The notes beneath the pieces are model-generated. The model was given only the letters and a program-made list of their open reading frames with translations. It had not been told where the DNA came from and ran no database searches. Made by a program: the position numbers and the translations under genes. Below, piece by piece: positions 34,262-44,962 of a DNA stretch of 64,000 nucleotides. The stretch comes from Streptomyces sp. Je 1-79. Its GTDB lineage: Bacteria; Actinomycetota; Actinomycetes; Streptomycetales; Streptomycetaceae. The stretch lies in assembly GCF_025195125.1 (NCBI RefSeq), contig NZ_JAMGSL010000005.1:62001-126000 (forward strand), written 5' to 3'. Every line of letters begins with the position of its first letter. Positions within the stretch are counted from its first letter, which is position 1.

Positions 34262-35443
34262 TCAGCGGCGGGCCGTCACCGTGCCCTCGACCGCGAAGAG
34301 TTGCTCCTCCACGTGGTCCAGGGCCAGACGCAGCGCGCCCGTACCCACCGCCGCCTCGCCCAGCATCGACAGGACCACCCGGGGCGGGCGGAGGCAGAAG
34401 CGGGCCAGCTCGTCGCGGAGGGGCTGGAGGACGCCGTCCAGGCCCGCCGCCCAGCCGCCGATCACGACCAGCTCGGGGTCGAGCGCGAGGACCAGCGCCG
34501 CCACGTCGTGCACCAGACGCTGGGTGAAGCGCTCCACCGCCGCCTCCGCACGGGCGTCGCCCCCGCGGGCCAGTGCGAAGACCTCGGCCACCGCCTGTTC
34601 GTCCAGCGGATGGAGCGGCTCGTCCGTGGTGGAGAGCAGATGCTCGGGGGTGACACCGCGGCCCAGCAGATGCAGCGCGCCGATCTCGCCCGCCGCACCG
34701 CCGTACCCCCGGTGCAGGCGACCCCCGATCAGGGAACCCGCGCCCGGGCTCAGTCCGGCCAGGACGAAGACGATGTCGTCGGAGTCGGTCGCCGCGCCCT
34801 TCCAGTGCTCGGCGACCGCCGCCGCGTTGGCGTCGTTCTCCACGAGCACCGGACACTTGAACGACCGTCGCAGCCGCTCCCCGAGCGCCAGGCCCGTCCA
34901 GCCCGGCAGGGCCGTGCCGAGCCGCACCGTGCCGTCCGCCTCGACGATCCCGGGCGTGCCGACACCGACCGCCCGCAGGTTCGACCGCGCGACCCCGGCC
35001 CTGCGCAGCACGTCGGCCACGACCGTACGGACCCGTTCCAGGCGCTCGTCCTCCGGAGCCGTCTCCGAGACCTCACGGGAGCCCGCGCCGATGATCCGGC
35101 CGTCCAGGCCCGAGAGCAGCGCGGCGACCCGGTGCGGTCCGATCTCGATGCCCAGCAGATGCCCGGCCTCCGCCCGGAAGCGGAACCTCCGGGCAGGCCG
35201 GCCCTGTCGACGCGCCTCACCTTCCTCGGGCGCCGCCTCGACGACCAGACCGCCGACGATGAGCCCCTCGACGACGCCCTCGACGGTCGGCCGGGACAGC
35301 CCGGTGATCCGGGTCAGGTCCGTGAGCGTGAGCGCGTCGGCGCCCCGCAGAGCATGGAGTACCACCGCGGAGTTGATCCGCCGCAGCAGCGACGGATCCC
35401 CGCCGGTCAGCCGCCCCACCGTGTGTCCTCCCAGCTCGTGCAC
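34262..35443 (-). CDS. ROK family transcriptional regulator lacking the zinc motif
   Basis: 393 residues: an N-terminal winged helix (LTDLTRITGLSRPTVEGVVEGL, about residues 38-65) and a ROK sugar-kinase-like domain with the VGVGTPGIVE and VENDANAAAVAEHW motifs. The canonical ROK zinc-binding CxCGxxGCxE after the GExGH-like turn is replaced by LHLLGRGVTPEHLLS, so this protein lacks the cysteine cluster. It is likely a repressor responding to a sugar. The start is a GTG at 35443 without a clear ribosome site. Confidence 0.87.
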   Translation of the reverse strand: MHELGGHTVGRLTGGDPSLLRRINSAVVLHALRGADALTLTDLTRITGLSRPTVEGVVEGLIVGGLVVEAAPEEGEARRQGRPARRFRFRAEAGHLLGIEIGPHRVAALLSGLDGRIIGAGSREVSETAPEDERLERVRTVVADVLRRAGVARSNLRAVGVGTPGIVEADGTVRLGTALPGWTGLALGERLRRSFKCPVLVENDANAAAVAEHWKGAATDSDDIVFVLAGLSPGAGSLIGGRLHRGYGGAAGEIGALHLLGRGVTPEHLLSTTDEPLHPLDEQAVAEVFALARGGDARAEAAVERFTQRLVHDVAALVLALDPELVVIGGWAAGLDGVLQPLRDELARFCLRPPRVVLSMLGEAAVGTGALRLALDHVEEQLFAVEGTVTARR

Positions 35444-35562
35444 ATGTCTGCCGGATGTTACTCAATGGACAGGAGCGCGGCGAGGGCCGCCCGCACCCCG
35501 TCGCGGCGAACCGGGCACCTGACGGGGCATCGGCTGTCAGAGCCTGCCGGTTTACTGAACCC

Positions 35563-35931
35563 ATGACGCTCGCCCAGCATCTCGCCGCCCTCGAACTGCT
35601 GCGCGCCCGCGCGTTCCCCGAAGAGGGCTACCACCTCGCCGAGTTAGCCGTCGAGGAGCCGACCGAGGAGCAGGCGGAGGCCGAACGGGAAGCCCTCGCC
35701 CTGCTCCTCGGAAGCCGCTGGGGACCGCCCCGGCTCGTCAGCCTCTACTCCCTGCTCGCCCGGGCCGGAGGCGGAGAGGAGATACCGGCGCCCTGGGGGC
35801 TGCTCTGCGCCTCCGTCCCCGACATCCAGCTGTGGCGGGTGGACGCCCGCTGGGTCGCGCTCGCACACGCGCGCCTGGGCGAGGACGGCCACGGGCTCCT
35901 CGCCTGCGTCACCGAGGTGGATCCGCCGTGA
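35563..35931 (+). CDS. Hypothetical protein
   Basis: A 122-residue acidic protein starting MTLAQHLAALELLRARAFP, with the motif WRVDARWVALAHARLGEDG near the end. GC-rich third positions support coding. No known domain, signal or membrane segment is seen. ATG 35563 gives the coding-like N-terminus; the upstream extension is not coding-like. The 3' end overlaps the convergent mug gene by 23 bases. Confidence 0.72.
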   Translation: MTLAQHLAALELLRARAFPEEGYHLAELAVEEPTEEQAEAEREALALLLGSRWGPPRLVSLYSLLARAGGGEEIPAPWGLLCASVPDIQLWRVDARWVALAHARLGEDGHGLLACVTEVDPP

Positions 35932-36436
35932 CCCCTGGCCGCCGGTCCGGCACCCCCGCCGCCTCGCGCAGCCGTGCGAACTCCTCCGCCATCGACTCCA
36001 CCGTCCAGTGCGCGTTCAGCCCGCTCGGGTTGGGGAGCGCCCAGATCCGGGTCTCCCCGATCGTCCGCTCCTGCTCCCCGACGACGGCGCGCTTCTCGCC
36101 GAACGCCGTCCGGTACGCCGTGATGCCGACCACCGCCAGCCAGCGCGGACGCCGGAGCTCGACCCGCTCGGTCAGCAGCCCGCCGCCCTCCCGGAACTCC
36201 TCGGCGGTCAGCTCGTCGGCCCGAGCGGTCGCCCGCGCCACCACGTTCGTGATGCCGAGGCCGTACGTGAGCAGCTCCTCCTGCTCCGCCGGCCTCAGCA
36301 GCCGCGGGGTGAAGCCGGACCGTTCGAGCACCGGCCAGAAGCGGTTGCCGGGGCGGGCGAAGTGGTGGCCCGTCGCCGCCGACATCAGACCCGGGTTGAT
36401 CCCGCAGAAGAGGACCGAAAGGCCGCCCGCCACCAC
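35909..36436 (-). CDS. mug: G/U mismatch-specific DNA glycosylase (Mug/TDG type)
   Basis: A uracil-DNA glycosylase superfamily protein that excises U or T mispaired with G. Visible motifs are VLFCGINPG (active-site loop with Asn), GHHFARPGNRFWP, and the DNA-intercalating loop PNPSGLNAHW. From GTG 36436 it is 175 residues, but homologues I recall carry an extra helix, here FTPQELQAARDRVIPD, encoded in frame just upstream. The only start that includes it is CTG 36493, overlapping the purB stop as CTGA, so the true protein is probably 194 residues and coupled to purB. Confidence 0.85.
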   Translation of the reverse strand: MVAGGLSVLFCGINPGLMSAATGHHFARPGNRFWPVLERSGFTPRLLRPAEQEELLTYGLGITNVVARATARADELTAEEFREGGGLLTERVELRRPRWLAVVGITAYRTAFGEKRAVVGEQERTIGETRIWALPNPSGLNAHWTVESMAEEFARLREAAGVPDRRPGVTADPPR

Positions 36437-36489
36437 GTCGGGGATGACGCGGTCGCGGGCGGCCTGGAGCTCCTGCGGGGTGAACCGGG

Positions 36490-37932
36490 TCAGAGGATCG
36501 ACCCGGGGGTGTAGGCGGCGGCCTCCGGGTGCTGCTTGACGATCTCCTCGATACGGGAGACCACGGCGGCGACCTGGTCGGCGGCGGCCCCGGTGAACGA
36601 CAGCTTGTCCGCCATCAGGGCGTCGAGCTGCGCGCGGTCCAGCGGGATCCGCTCGTCGGCGGCCAGCTTGTCGAGGAGCTCGTTGCGCTCGGCGCCCTGC
36701 TCGCGCATGGCCAGGGCGGAGGCGACGGCGTTCTCCTTGATGGCCTCGTGGGCGAGCTCACGGCCGACACCGGCGCGGACGGCGCCCATCAGGACCTTGG
36801 TGGTGGCCAGGAACGGCAGGTACCGGTCCAGCTCACGCGCGACGACCGCCGGGAAGGCGCCGAACTCGTCGAGCACGGTCAGGAACGTCTCCAGCAGGCC
36901 GTCCAGGGCGAAGAACGCGTCCGGCAGGGCGACCCGGCGGACCACCGAGCACGACACGTCGCCCTCGTTCCACTGGTCGCCGGCCAGCTCGCCGGTCATC
37001 GAGGCGTAGCCGCGCAGGATGACCATGAGGCCGTTGACGCGCTCGCAGGAGCGGGTGTTCATCTTGTGCGGCATCGCGGACGAGCCGACCTGACCGGGCT
37101 TGAAGCCCTCGGTCACCAGCTCGTGGCCGGCCATCAGCCGGATGGTCTTGGCGATCGAGGACGGCGCGGCGGCCAGCTGCACGAGCCCGGTGACCACGTC
37201 GTAGTCGAGCGAGCGCGGGTAGACCTGGCCGACCGAGGTGAAGGCGTGCGCGAAGCCGAGGTGACCGGCGATGCGCTGCTCCAGGTCGGCGAGCTTGGCC
37301 GCGTCGCCGCCGAGCAGGTCCAGCATGTCCTGGGCCGTGCCGACCGGGCCCTTGATGCCGCGCAGCGGGTAGCGGGCGATCAGCTCCTCCAGACGGCCGA
37401 AGGCGACGAGGAGCTCGTCGGCGGCCGTGGCGAAACGCTTGCCGAGGGTGGTGGCCTGGGCGGCCACGTTGTGGGAGCGGCCGGCCATGACGAGCTCGGC
37501 GTACTCGCCGGAGAGCTTGCCGAGACGGGCGAGGACGGCGACCGTACGGTCACGCATCAGCTCCAGCGAGAGCCGGATCTGCAGCTGCTCGACGTTCTCG
37601 GTCAGGTCGCGCGAGGTCATGCCCTTGTGGACGTGCTCGTGACCGGCGAGGGCGTTGAACTCCTCGATCCGGGCCTTCACGTCGTGGCGCGTGACCTTCT
37701 CGCGCTCGGCGATGGAGCCGAGGTCGACCTGGTCGAGCACGCGCTCGTAGTCGGCGAGGGCGGCGTCCGGAACCTCGATCCCGAGGTCCTTCTGAGCACG
37801 CAGCACGGCGAGCCACAGCTGACGCTCCAGCTTCACCTTCTGCTCGGGGGACCAGAGGACGGCGAGCTCCGCGGAGGCGTAGCGGCCGGCCAGGACGTTG
37901 GGGATACGGGGCTTCGCAGTCACAGCAGTCAC
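36490..37932 (-). CDS. purB: Adenylosuccinate lyase
   Basis: A 480-residue fumarase-superfamily enzyme that cleaves SAICAR and adenylosuccinate in purine synthesis. Signatures are the catalytic loop GSSAMPHKMNTRSCERV, the TSRDLTENVEQLQIR helix and AGRSHNVAAQATTLGKR. The length is the usual one for actinomycetes. GTG 37932 gives VTAVTAKPRIPNVLAGRY. A TAGAAT -10 box ends 8 bases upstream, so the mRNA is leaderless or nearly so. Mug follows immediately in the same transcript. Confidence 0.97.
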   Translation of the reverse strand: MTAVTAKPRIPNVLAGRYASAELAVLWSPEQKVKLERQLWLAVLRAQKDLGIEVPDAALADYERVLDQVDLGSIAEREKVTRHDVKARIEEFNALAGHEHVHKGMTSRDLTENVEQLQIRLSLELMRDRTVAVLARLGKLSGEYAELVMAGRSHNVAAQATTLGKRFATAADELLVAFGRLEELIARYPLRGIKGPVGTAQDMLDLLGGDAAKLADLEQRIAGHLGFAHAFTSVGQVYPRSLDYDVVTGLVQLAAAPSSIAKTIRLMAGHELVTEGFKPGQVGSSAMPHKMNTRSCERVNGLMVILRGYASMTGELAGDQWNEGDVSCSVVRRVALPDAFFALDGLLETFLTVLDEFGAFPAVVARELDRYLPFLATTKVLMGAVRAGVGRELAHEAIKENAVASALAMREQGAERNELLDKLAADERIPLDRAQLDALMADKLSFTGAAADQVAAVVSRIEEIVKQHPEAAAYTPGSIL

Positions 37933-37940
37933 GTGACCAG

Positions 37941-37946
37941 ATTCTA
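37941..37946 (-). promoter_or_regulatory. -10 box of purB
   Basis: TAGAAT on the minus strand, 8 bases before the GTG start; no good -35 is visible. Confidence 0.5.
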
Positions 37947-38042
37947 CTGGCGGTTTCTGCAGGCCAGCGCCACGGTCGGCTTTGTCTCTTACTACGAGAC
38001 GCCCGTCACGCGCGCGTGGGACCGGGCCCCGGGCGGGTGAGG

Positions 38043-38822
38043 TCAGGCCGTCGGCGGCTCGTACGGGAGCAGCTCCGGGCGCTTCGCGGGCCGGCCGTCG
38101 CCCGAGGAGCGGCCGGTCAGGCGGCGGCCTATCCACGGGCCGAGGTGCTCCCTGGCGAACCGGGCGTCCCCGAGGCGCCGGGTCGCCCAGCCCGGAGCCG
38201 TGCCCAACGGCAGCGGCGTCCGCCAGTCGGCCTCGGGGTCGAGGCCCAGGGCCTGCCACACGGCCTCGGCCACCCGCCGGTGCCCCTCGTCGGTCAGATG
38301 GAGGCGGTCCACGTCCCACAGGCGCGGGTCGCCGAGCGCGGGCGCGCCGTACAGGTCGACCACCAGGGCGCCATGGCGGGCGGCGAGCTCGTCGACGTGG
38401 CCGAAGAGCTCCTCCATGCGGGGCCGGAAGCGCTCCATGACGGGCCCGTTGCGGCCCGGGCTGCGCATCAGGACCAGCTGTCCGCAGGACGGCGCCAGCT
38501 TCTCCACGGCCTCCGTGAGCAGCCCCCGGACCCGCCCCATGTCGACCTTCGGCCGCAGGGTGTCGTTCAGGCCGCCGACCAGCGTGACCACGTCCGCCTT
38601 CATCTCGGCGGCCCGGTCCACCTGCTCCTCGACGATCTGGCCGATGAGCTTCCCGCGTACCGCGAGGTTCGCGTACCGGAAGTCCGGCGTGCGGGCGGCG
38701 AGGCGCGCCGCGAGGAGGTCGGCCCAGCCTCGGTACGTACCGTCGGGCAGCCGGTCCGACATACCTTCGGTGAAGCTGTCCCCGAGGGCGACAAAACTTG
38801 TGTAGGTGGCATTCATCTCCAT
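38043..38822 (-). CDS. SGNH/GDSL hydrolase
   Basis: A 259-residue cytosolic SGNH-fold esterase. Block I FVALGDSFTEGM holds the Ser, block III GGLNDTLRP the Asn, and DVDRLHLTDEGHRRVAEAVW the Asp-x-x-His pair; the Gly of block II is in ANLAVRGKL. The substrate is unknown. ATG 38822 (or 38816) is preferred because the further upstream ATG at 38837 lies in a TATGAT -10 box (38838-38833). Confidence 0.9.
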   Translation of the reverse strand: MEMNATYTSFVALGDSFTEGMSDRLPDGTYRGWADLLAARLAARTPDFRYANLAVRGKLIGQIVEEQVDRAAEMKADVVTLVGGLNDTLRPKVDMGRVRGLLTEAVEKLAPSCGQLVLMRSPGRNGPVMERFRPRMEELFGHVDELAARHGALVVDLYGAPALGDPRLWDVDRLHLTDEGHRRVAEAVWQALGLDPEADWRTPLPLGTAPGWATRRLGDARFAREHLGPWIGRRLTGRSSGDGRPAKRPELLPYEPPTA

Positions 38823-38909
38823 GGCGGGAGCGATCATACCGTGCGGTATGCGCCCGTTCCGCCGGAGGCCGGGCAGGGTGCACCCGGAGCGACCGCGCTG
38901 TGGCGCGAC

Positions 38910-38944
38910 GGAGCCCCGGGGCGCGCGGTGCGCCCCGGGGCTCC
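38910..38944 (-). terminator. Terminator of the CBS membrane-protein operon
   Basis: A perfect 15-base stem, arms 38910-38924 and 38930-38944, loop GCGGT, 17 bases beyond the stop of the second CNNM gene. Confidence 0.85.
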
Positions 38945-38961
38945 GGTCCGGCTCAGGACTC

Positions 38962-39981
38962 CTACGGGGCCGTCGGCCTTCCGACCAGCTCCCGCAGCAC
39001 GTCCTCCATCGTGACGAGGCCGGCCGGCTTGCCGTCCTCGTCCAGGACCGCGGCCAGGTGCGTACGGCTGCGGCGCATCGCCGTCAGCACGTCGTCCATC
39101 GGGGTGGCCGCCCGGACCCGGGCGATCGGCCGCATCGCCGAGACCGGGAAGGGCAGGTTCCTCGGCGTCGCGTCCAGGGCGTCCTTCACATGCAGGTAGC
39201 CCAGGATCCGGCGGCCCTCGTCGACCACCGGGAAGCGGGAGAAGCCCGACTCGGCGGAGAGCGCCTCCAGCTCCTCCGGCGTCGTCCCGACCGCCGCGTA
39301 CACGACCTTCTCCACCGGCATGACGACGTCCCGCACCGGCCGGCGCCCCAGTTCCAGGGCGTCGTGCAGCCGTTCCGCCGCACGGTCGTCGAGCAGACCG
39401 GCGACGCCCGCGTCGGTCACCATCCGCGCCAGCTCGTCGTCCGAGAACGTGGCCGAGACCTCGTCCTTCACCTCGACCCGCAGCAGCTTCAGCAGGCCGT
39501 TGGCGAAGGCGTTGATCGTGAAGATCACCGGGCGCAGGGCCCGCGCGATCGCGACCAGCGGCGGCCCGAGCAGCAGCGCCGTGCGGGTCGGCTCGGCGAG
39601 CGCGATGTTCTTCGGGACCATCTCGCCGAGCAGCATGTGCAGATAGGTCGCCACGGACAGCGCGATCACGAACGAGATCGGGTGCACCAGGCCGTGCGGC
39701 ACGCCGACGGCGTCGAAGACCGGTTCGAGCAGATGGGCGATGGCCGGCTCGGCGACGATGCCGAGCACCAGGGTGCACAGCGTGATGCCGAGCTGCGCCG
39801 CGGCGAGCAGCGCCGAGACGTGTTCGAGGCCCCAGATGACGCTGCGCGCCCGCCGGTTCCCGGCCTCGGCCTCGGGCTCGATCTGACTGCGGCGCACGGA
39901 GATCAGGGCGAACTCGGCGCCGACGAAGAAGGCGTTCACGACCAGGGTGAGCGCGCCGATCAGCAGCTGGATCGCGGTCAT
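38962..39981 (-). CDS. CNNM/CorC-type CBS-domain membrane protein (second of pair)
   Basis: 339 residues: an N-terminal DUF21 transmembrane domain (three to four helices; AFFVGAEFALISVRRSQ and the GEMVPKNIALAEP motif) followed by two CBS motifs (VVMPVEKVVYAAVGTTPEEL and HLAAVLDEDGKPAGLVTMEDVL). The family is implicated in magnesium/cobalt transport. It lacks the C-terminal CorC-HlyC domain present in its upstream paralogue, so the two may form a hetero-complex. The ATG overlaps the upstream stop as ATGA. Confidence 0.92.
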   Translation of the reverse strand: MTAIQLLIGALTLVVNAFFVGAEFALISVRRSQIEPEAEAGNRRARSVIWGLEHVSALLAAAQLGITLCTLVLGIVAEPAIAHLLEPVFDAVGVPHGLVHPISFVIALSVATYLHMLLGEMVPKNIALAEPTRTALLLGPPLVAIARALRPVIFTINAFANGLLKLLRVEVKDEVSATFSDDELARMVTDAGVAGLLDDRAAERLHDALELGRRPVRDVVMPVEKVVYAAVGTTPEELEALSAESGFSRFPVVDEGRRILGYLHVKDALDATPRNLPFPVSAMRPIARVRAATPMDDVLTAMRRSRTHLAAVLDEDGKPAGLVTMEDVLRELVGRPTAP

Positions 39982-41318
39982 CGGCCCGCCTCCCGGGTCT
40001 CGTCGGACTCCTCGAAGAGCGGCATGTGCATCAGCACCCGGGCGGCCCGGCGGCCGGAGGCGTCCACGACGTCCAGCTGCCAGCCGACCAGCTCCACCCG
40101 GTCGCCGACCGAGGGGATCCGGCCCAGTTCGTTGGCGACGATGCCGGCCAGCGTCTCGTACGGTCCGTCCGGCACGCGCAGGCCGATCGCCTCCAGCTGG
40201 TCGGTGCGGGCGGCGCCGTCGGCGGACCAGAGCTCGCGCCCGTCCGCGTCCGTGCCGGCCCGCGCCAGGTCGGGGGTCTCGTGCGGATCGTGCTCGTCGC
40301 GCACCTCGCCGACGACCTCCTCGACGATGTCCTCCAGCGTCGCGACGCCGGCCGTGCCGCCGTACTCGTCGATGACGACGGCCATGGTCTGCTTGCCGGA
40401 CAGCCGGTCAAGCAGCCGGTCCACGGTCAGCGTCTCCGGGACCAGCAGCGGCTGACGCAGCATGTCCCCGATGCGCCGGCGGGGCCGCTCGTCGGCCGGT
40501 ATCGCCAGGACGTCCTTGATGTGGGCGATCCCGACGACGGAGTCGAGGCTGCCGCGGTAGACGGGGAAGCGGGACAGACCGGTCGCGCGGGTCGCGTTGG
40601 CGACGTCCTCGGCGGTGGCCTGCACCTCCAGGGCCGTGACCTGCACGCGCGGGGTCATCACGTTCTCCGCGGTCAGCTCGGCCAGGTTGAGGGTCCGTAC
40701 GAACAGCTCGGCGGTGTCCGCCTCCAGGGCGCCCTCCTTGGCGGAGTGGCGGGCCAGGGCCACCAGCTCCTTGGGGGAACGGGCGGAGGCCAGCTCCTCG
40801 GTCGGCTCCATGCCGAGCCGGTGCAGGATCCGGTTCGCGGTGTTGTTGAGATGGCTGATCAGCGGCTTGAACGCGGCGGTGAAGATCCGCTGCGGGGTCG
40901 CCACCCGCTTGGCGATGGCCAGCGGCGAGGAGATGGCCCAGTTCTTGGGGACCAGCTCGCCGACGACCATCAGGACGACGGTCGACAGGGCGGTTCCGAT
41001 GACGAGGGCCACCGAGGAGGCGACCGCGGACGACATGCCGAGGCCTTCCAGCGGGCCGCGGATCAGCGCGGCGATCGAGGGCTCGGCGAGCATGCCGACG
41101 ATCAGATTGGTGACCGTGATGCCCAGCTGGGCACCGGAGAGCTGGAAGGTGAGTGACCTGACGGCCTTGAGGGCGCTCGCCGCGCCCCGCTCACCGCGCT
41201 CCACGGCCCGTTCGAGCTCGGACCGTTCGACGGTCGTGAGGGAGAACTCGGCCGCGACGAAGGCACCGCACGCCAGCGAGAGCAGCAGTGCCACCACGAG
41301 CAGAAGCACTTCGGTCAT
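39978..41318 (-). CDS. CNNM/CorC-type hemolysin family protein (first of pair)
   Basis: 446 residues with the full architecture: DUF21 membrane domain (GAFVAAEFSLTTVERSE, VGELVPKNWAISSP), tandem CBS domains (NVMTPRVQVTALEV, MAVVIDEYGGTAGVATLEDI) and a C-terminal CorC-HlyC domain (IPSVGDRVELVGWQLDVVDA). Such proteins influence Mg/Co homeostasis. GGAGGTGA precedes ATG 41318. It forms a two-gene operon with the shorter paralogue. Confidence 0.93.
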   Translation of the reverse strand: MTEVLLLVVALLLSLACGAFVAAEFSLTTVERSELERAVERGERGAASALKAVRSLTFQLSGAQLGITVTNLIVGMLAEPSIAALIRGPLEGLGMSSAVASSVALVIGTALSTVVLMVVGELVPKNWAISSPLAIAKRVATPQRIFTAAFKPLISHLNNTANRILHRLGMEPTEELASARSPKELVALARHSAKEGALEADTAELFVRTLNLAELTAENVMTPRVQVTALEVQATAEDVANATRATGLSRFPVYRGSLDSVVGIAHIKDVLAIPADERPRRRIGDMLRQPLLVPETLTVDRLLDRLSGKQTMAVVIDEYGGTAGVATLEDIVEEVVGEVRDEHDPHETPDLARAGTDADGRELWSADGAARTDQLEAIGLRVPDGPYETLAGIVANELGRIPSVGDRVELVGWQLDVVDASGRRAARVLMHMPLFEESDETREAGR

Positions 41319-41333
41319 CGGTTCACCTCCGTC

Positions 41334-41349
41334 CCATGATCAGTCATGG
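41334..41349. promoter_or_regulatory. Dyad upstream of the CNNM operon
   Basis: CCATGA-N4-TCATGG, perfect 6-base arms, 16 bases before the ATG at 41318. It overlaps the likely leader, so it could be an operator or a leader hairpin. Confidence 0.4.
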
Positions 41350-41459
41350 ACAGAGGGATCGCGCGGTTGGTACTGGGAGGCTCGCCCATGGGCGGACGCT
41401 CACACCTTTCGGTCGTGGGGGACAGAACGACCCATGGTAAAGGATGGGCAAAGCGGGGA

Positions 41460-41897
41460 TCACGCGCGGGGGGCCGCCCCCAGAGGCTTCACCCAGCGGG
41501 TCCACTGTTCCTGGGGTCCGTACTCGGCCGCCCGCCAGGCGTGCTGTCCGAGTGCGTTGTGGTCGAGCACCATCGCGTCCGCGCGTCGCCCGCCGAGACG
41601 TACGAAGCGCTCCTCGGCCGCCGCGAGCAGCGCGCCGCCCACGCCCCGGCGCCGGTGGTCCGGGTGCACGGCGAGCCGGTAGAGGTGGCAGCGCCAGCCG
41701 TCGAAGCCGGCGATCACCGTGCCCGCGAGTTCGCCGTCGCGCTCGGCGAGGATCAGGGCCTCGGGATCACGGGCGACGAGCCGCTCGATCCCCGCGCGGT
41801 CGTCGCTGATGCTCGTGCCCTCGGCGGAGACCTTCCAGAAGGAGAGGACGGCGTCGAGATCGGCCGCTACGGCGGCCCGGATCTGCGGTTGGGTCAT
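41460..41897 (-). CDS. GNAT family N-acetyltransferase
   Basis: A 145-residue single-domain acetyltransferase with the acetyl-CoA loop HPDHRRRGVGGALLAAAEE and strand YRLAV before it. The acceptor is unknown. ATG 41897 gives MTQPQIRAAVAADLDAVLSFW, a usual N-terminus; an ATG three codons upstream is also possible. It lies between katG and the CNNM operon, all on the same strand, with a terminator separating it from katG. Confidence 0.9.
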   Translation of the reverse strand: MTQPQIRAAVAADLDAVLSFWKVSAEGTSISDDRAGIERLVARDPEALILAERDGELAGTVIAGFDGWRCHLYRLAVHPDHRRRGVGGALLAAAEERFVRLGGRRADAMVLDHNALGQHAWRAAEYGPQEQWTRWVKPLGAAPRA

Positions 41898-41962
41898 GCT
41901 CCGCATCCCACCACCGGCTCCGGCCGTCCGTCGACCGTGTTTCGCCATACGGGCGGACAGCA

Positions 41963-41995
41963 GTCCAGGCCTGCCCGAAGGGGGCAGGCCTGGAC
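41963..41995 (-). terminator. katG terminator
   Basis: A perfect 14-base stem, arms 41963-41976 and 41982-41995, loop GAAGG. Confidence 0.85.
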
Positions 41996-42046
41996 ATGGC
42001 GGCCGGGGCCTCGGCCACGGCCGGGCGACCGGCCGCGGCCTTTCGA

Positions 42047-44299
<2,253 letters not shown>

Positions 44300-44374
44300 T
44301 CAGCCGGGACGGCGCCGGAGGAGGTCGTGCCACCCGACCGGAGCCATGTTGTGTCTTGGCTATTGCCGGAATCG

Positions 44375-44402
44375 ATCCTACGATAGACAGAGTCCAAGTC
44401 AA
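44375..44402 (-). promoter_or_regulatory. katG promoter
   Basis: TTGACT (44402-44397), a 16-base spacer, and TAGGAT (44380-44375). The surrounding 44350-44425 is AT-rich for this genome and contains CTTGG...CCAAG inverted halves (44355-44359, 44393-44397), a likely binding region for the divergent Fur-type protein. Confidence 0.55.
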
Positions 44403-44496
44403 GAAGAACGCCAATCCTCTATCGCATCGGAAAGCCTGGCGTCCCTAGGTGAACGTCGCGTGTCCCGCCGAAGTCCAAGCTGAATGGGTGAACCGA

Positions 44497-44907
44497 ATGA
44501 GCGACCTGCTGGAGCGACTGCGAGGGCGTGGCTGGCGGCTGACCTCCCAGCGGCGGGTCGTCGCCGAGGTCCTCGACGGCGATCACGTGCACCTGACGGC
44601 CGACGAGGTGCACGTCCGGGCGGCGCGGCGGCTGCCGGAGATCTCCCGGGCGACGGTCTACAACACGCTGGGAGAGCTGGTCTCCCTCGGTGAGGTCGTC
44701 GAGGTCTGCACCGACGGCCGGGCCAAGCGCTACGACCCGAACGCGCACCACCCGCACCAGCACCTGGTGTGCTCCGCCTGCGGCACCATCCGTGACGTCC
44801 ATCCGACCGGCGACCCGCTGGGCGACCTCCCAGCGGGGGAGCGCTTCGGCTTCACGGTCTCCGAGGCCGAGGTCACCTACCGGGGCCTCTGCCCCTCCTG
44901 CGCGTAG
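44497..44907 (+). CDS. Fur family peroxide-type repressor (CatR/FurA-like)
   Basis: A 136-residue metalloregulator. The winged helix (LTSQRRVVAEVLDGDHVHLTADEVHVRA) and the regulatory site histidines in NAHHPHQHLVCSACG are present, with two CxxC pairs (CSAC and CPSC) forming the structural zinc site. The sequence is closest, from memory, to Streptomyces CatR. ATG 44497 gives MSDLLERLRGRGWRL; a GTG three codons earlier and an upstream frame to 44449 are less likely. It is divergent from katG. Confidence 0.9.
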   Translation: MSDLLERLRGRGWRLTSQRRVVAEVLDGDHVHLTADEVHVRAARRLPEISRATVYNTLGELVSLGEVVEVCTDGRAKRYDPNAHHPHQHLVCSACGTIRDVHPTGDPLGDLPAGERFGFTVSEAEVTYRGLCPSCA

Positions 44908-44962
44908 CGCCGTCCCGCCCGAGCCCCCGGCGGCGACCGTCGGCCGGCACGACGCGGAGATC

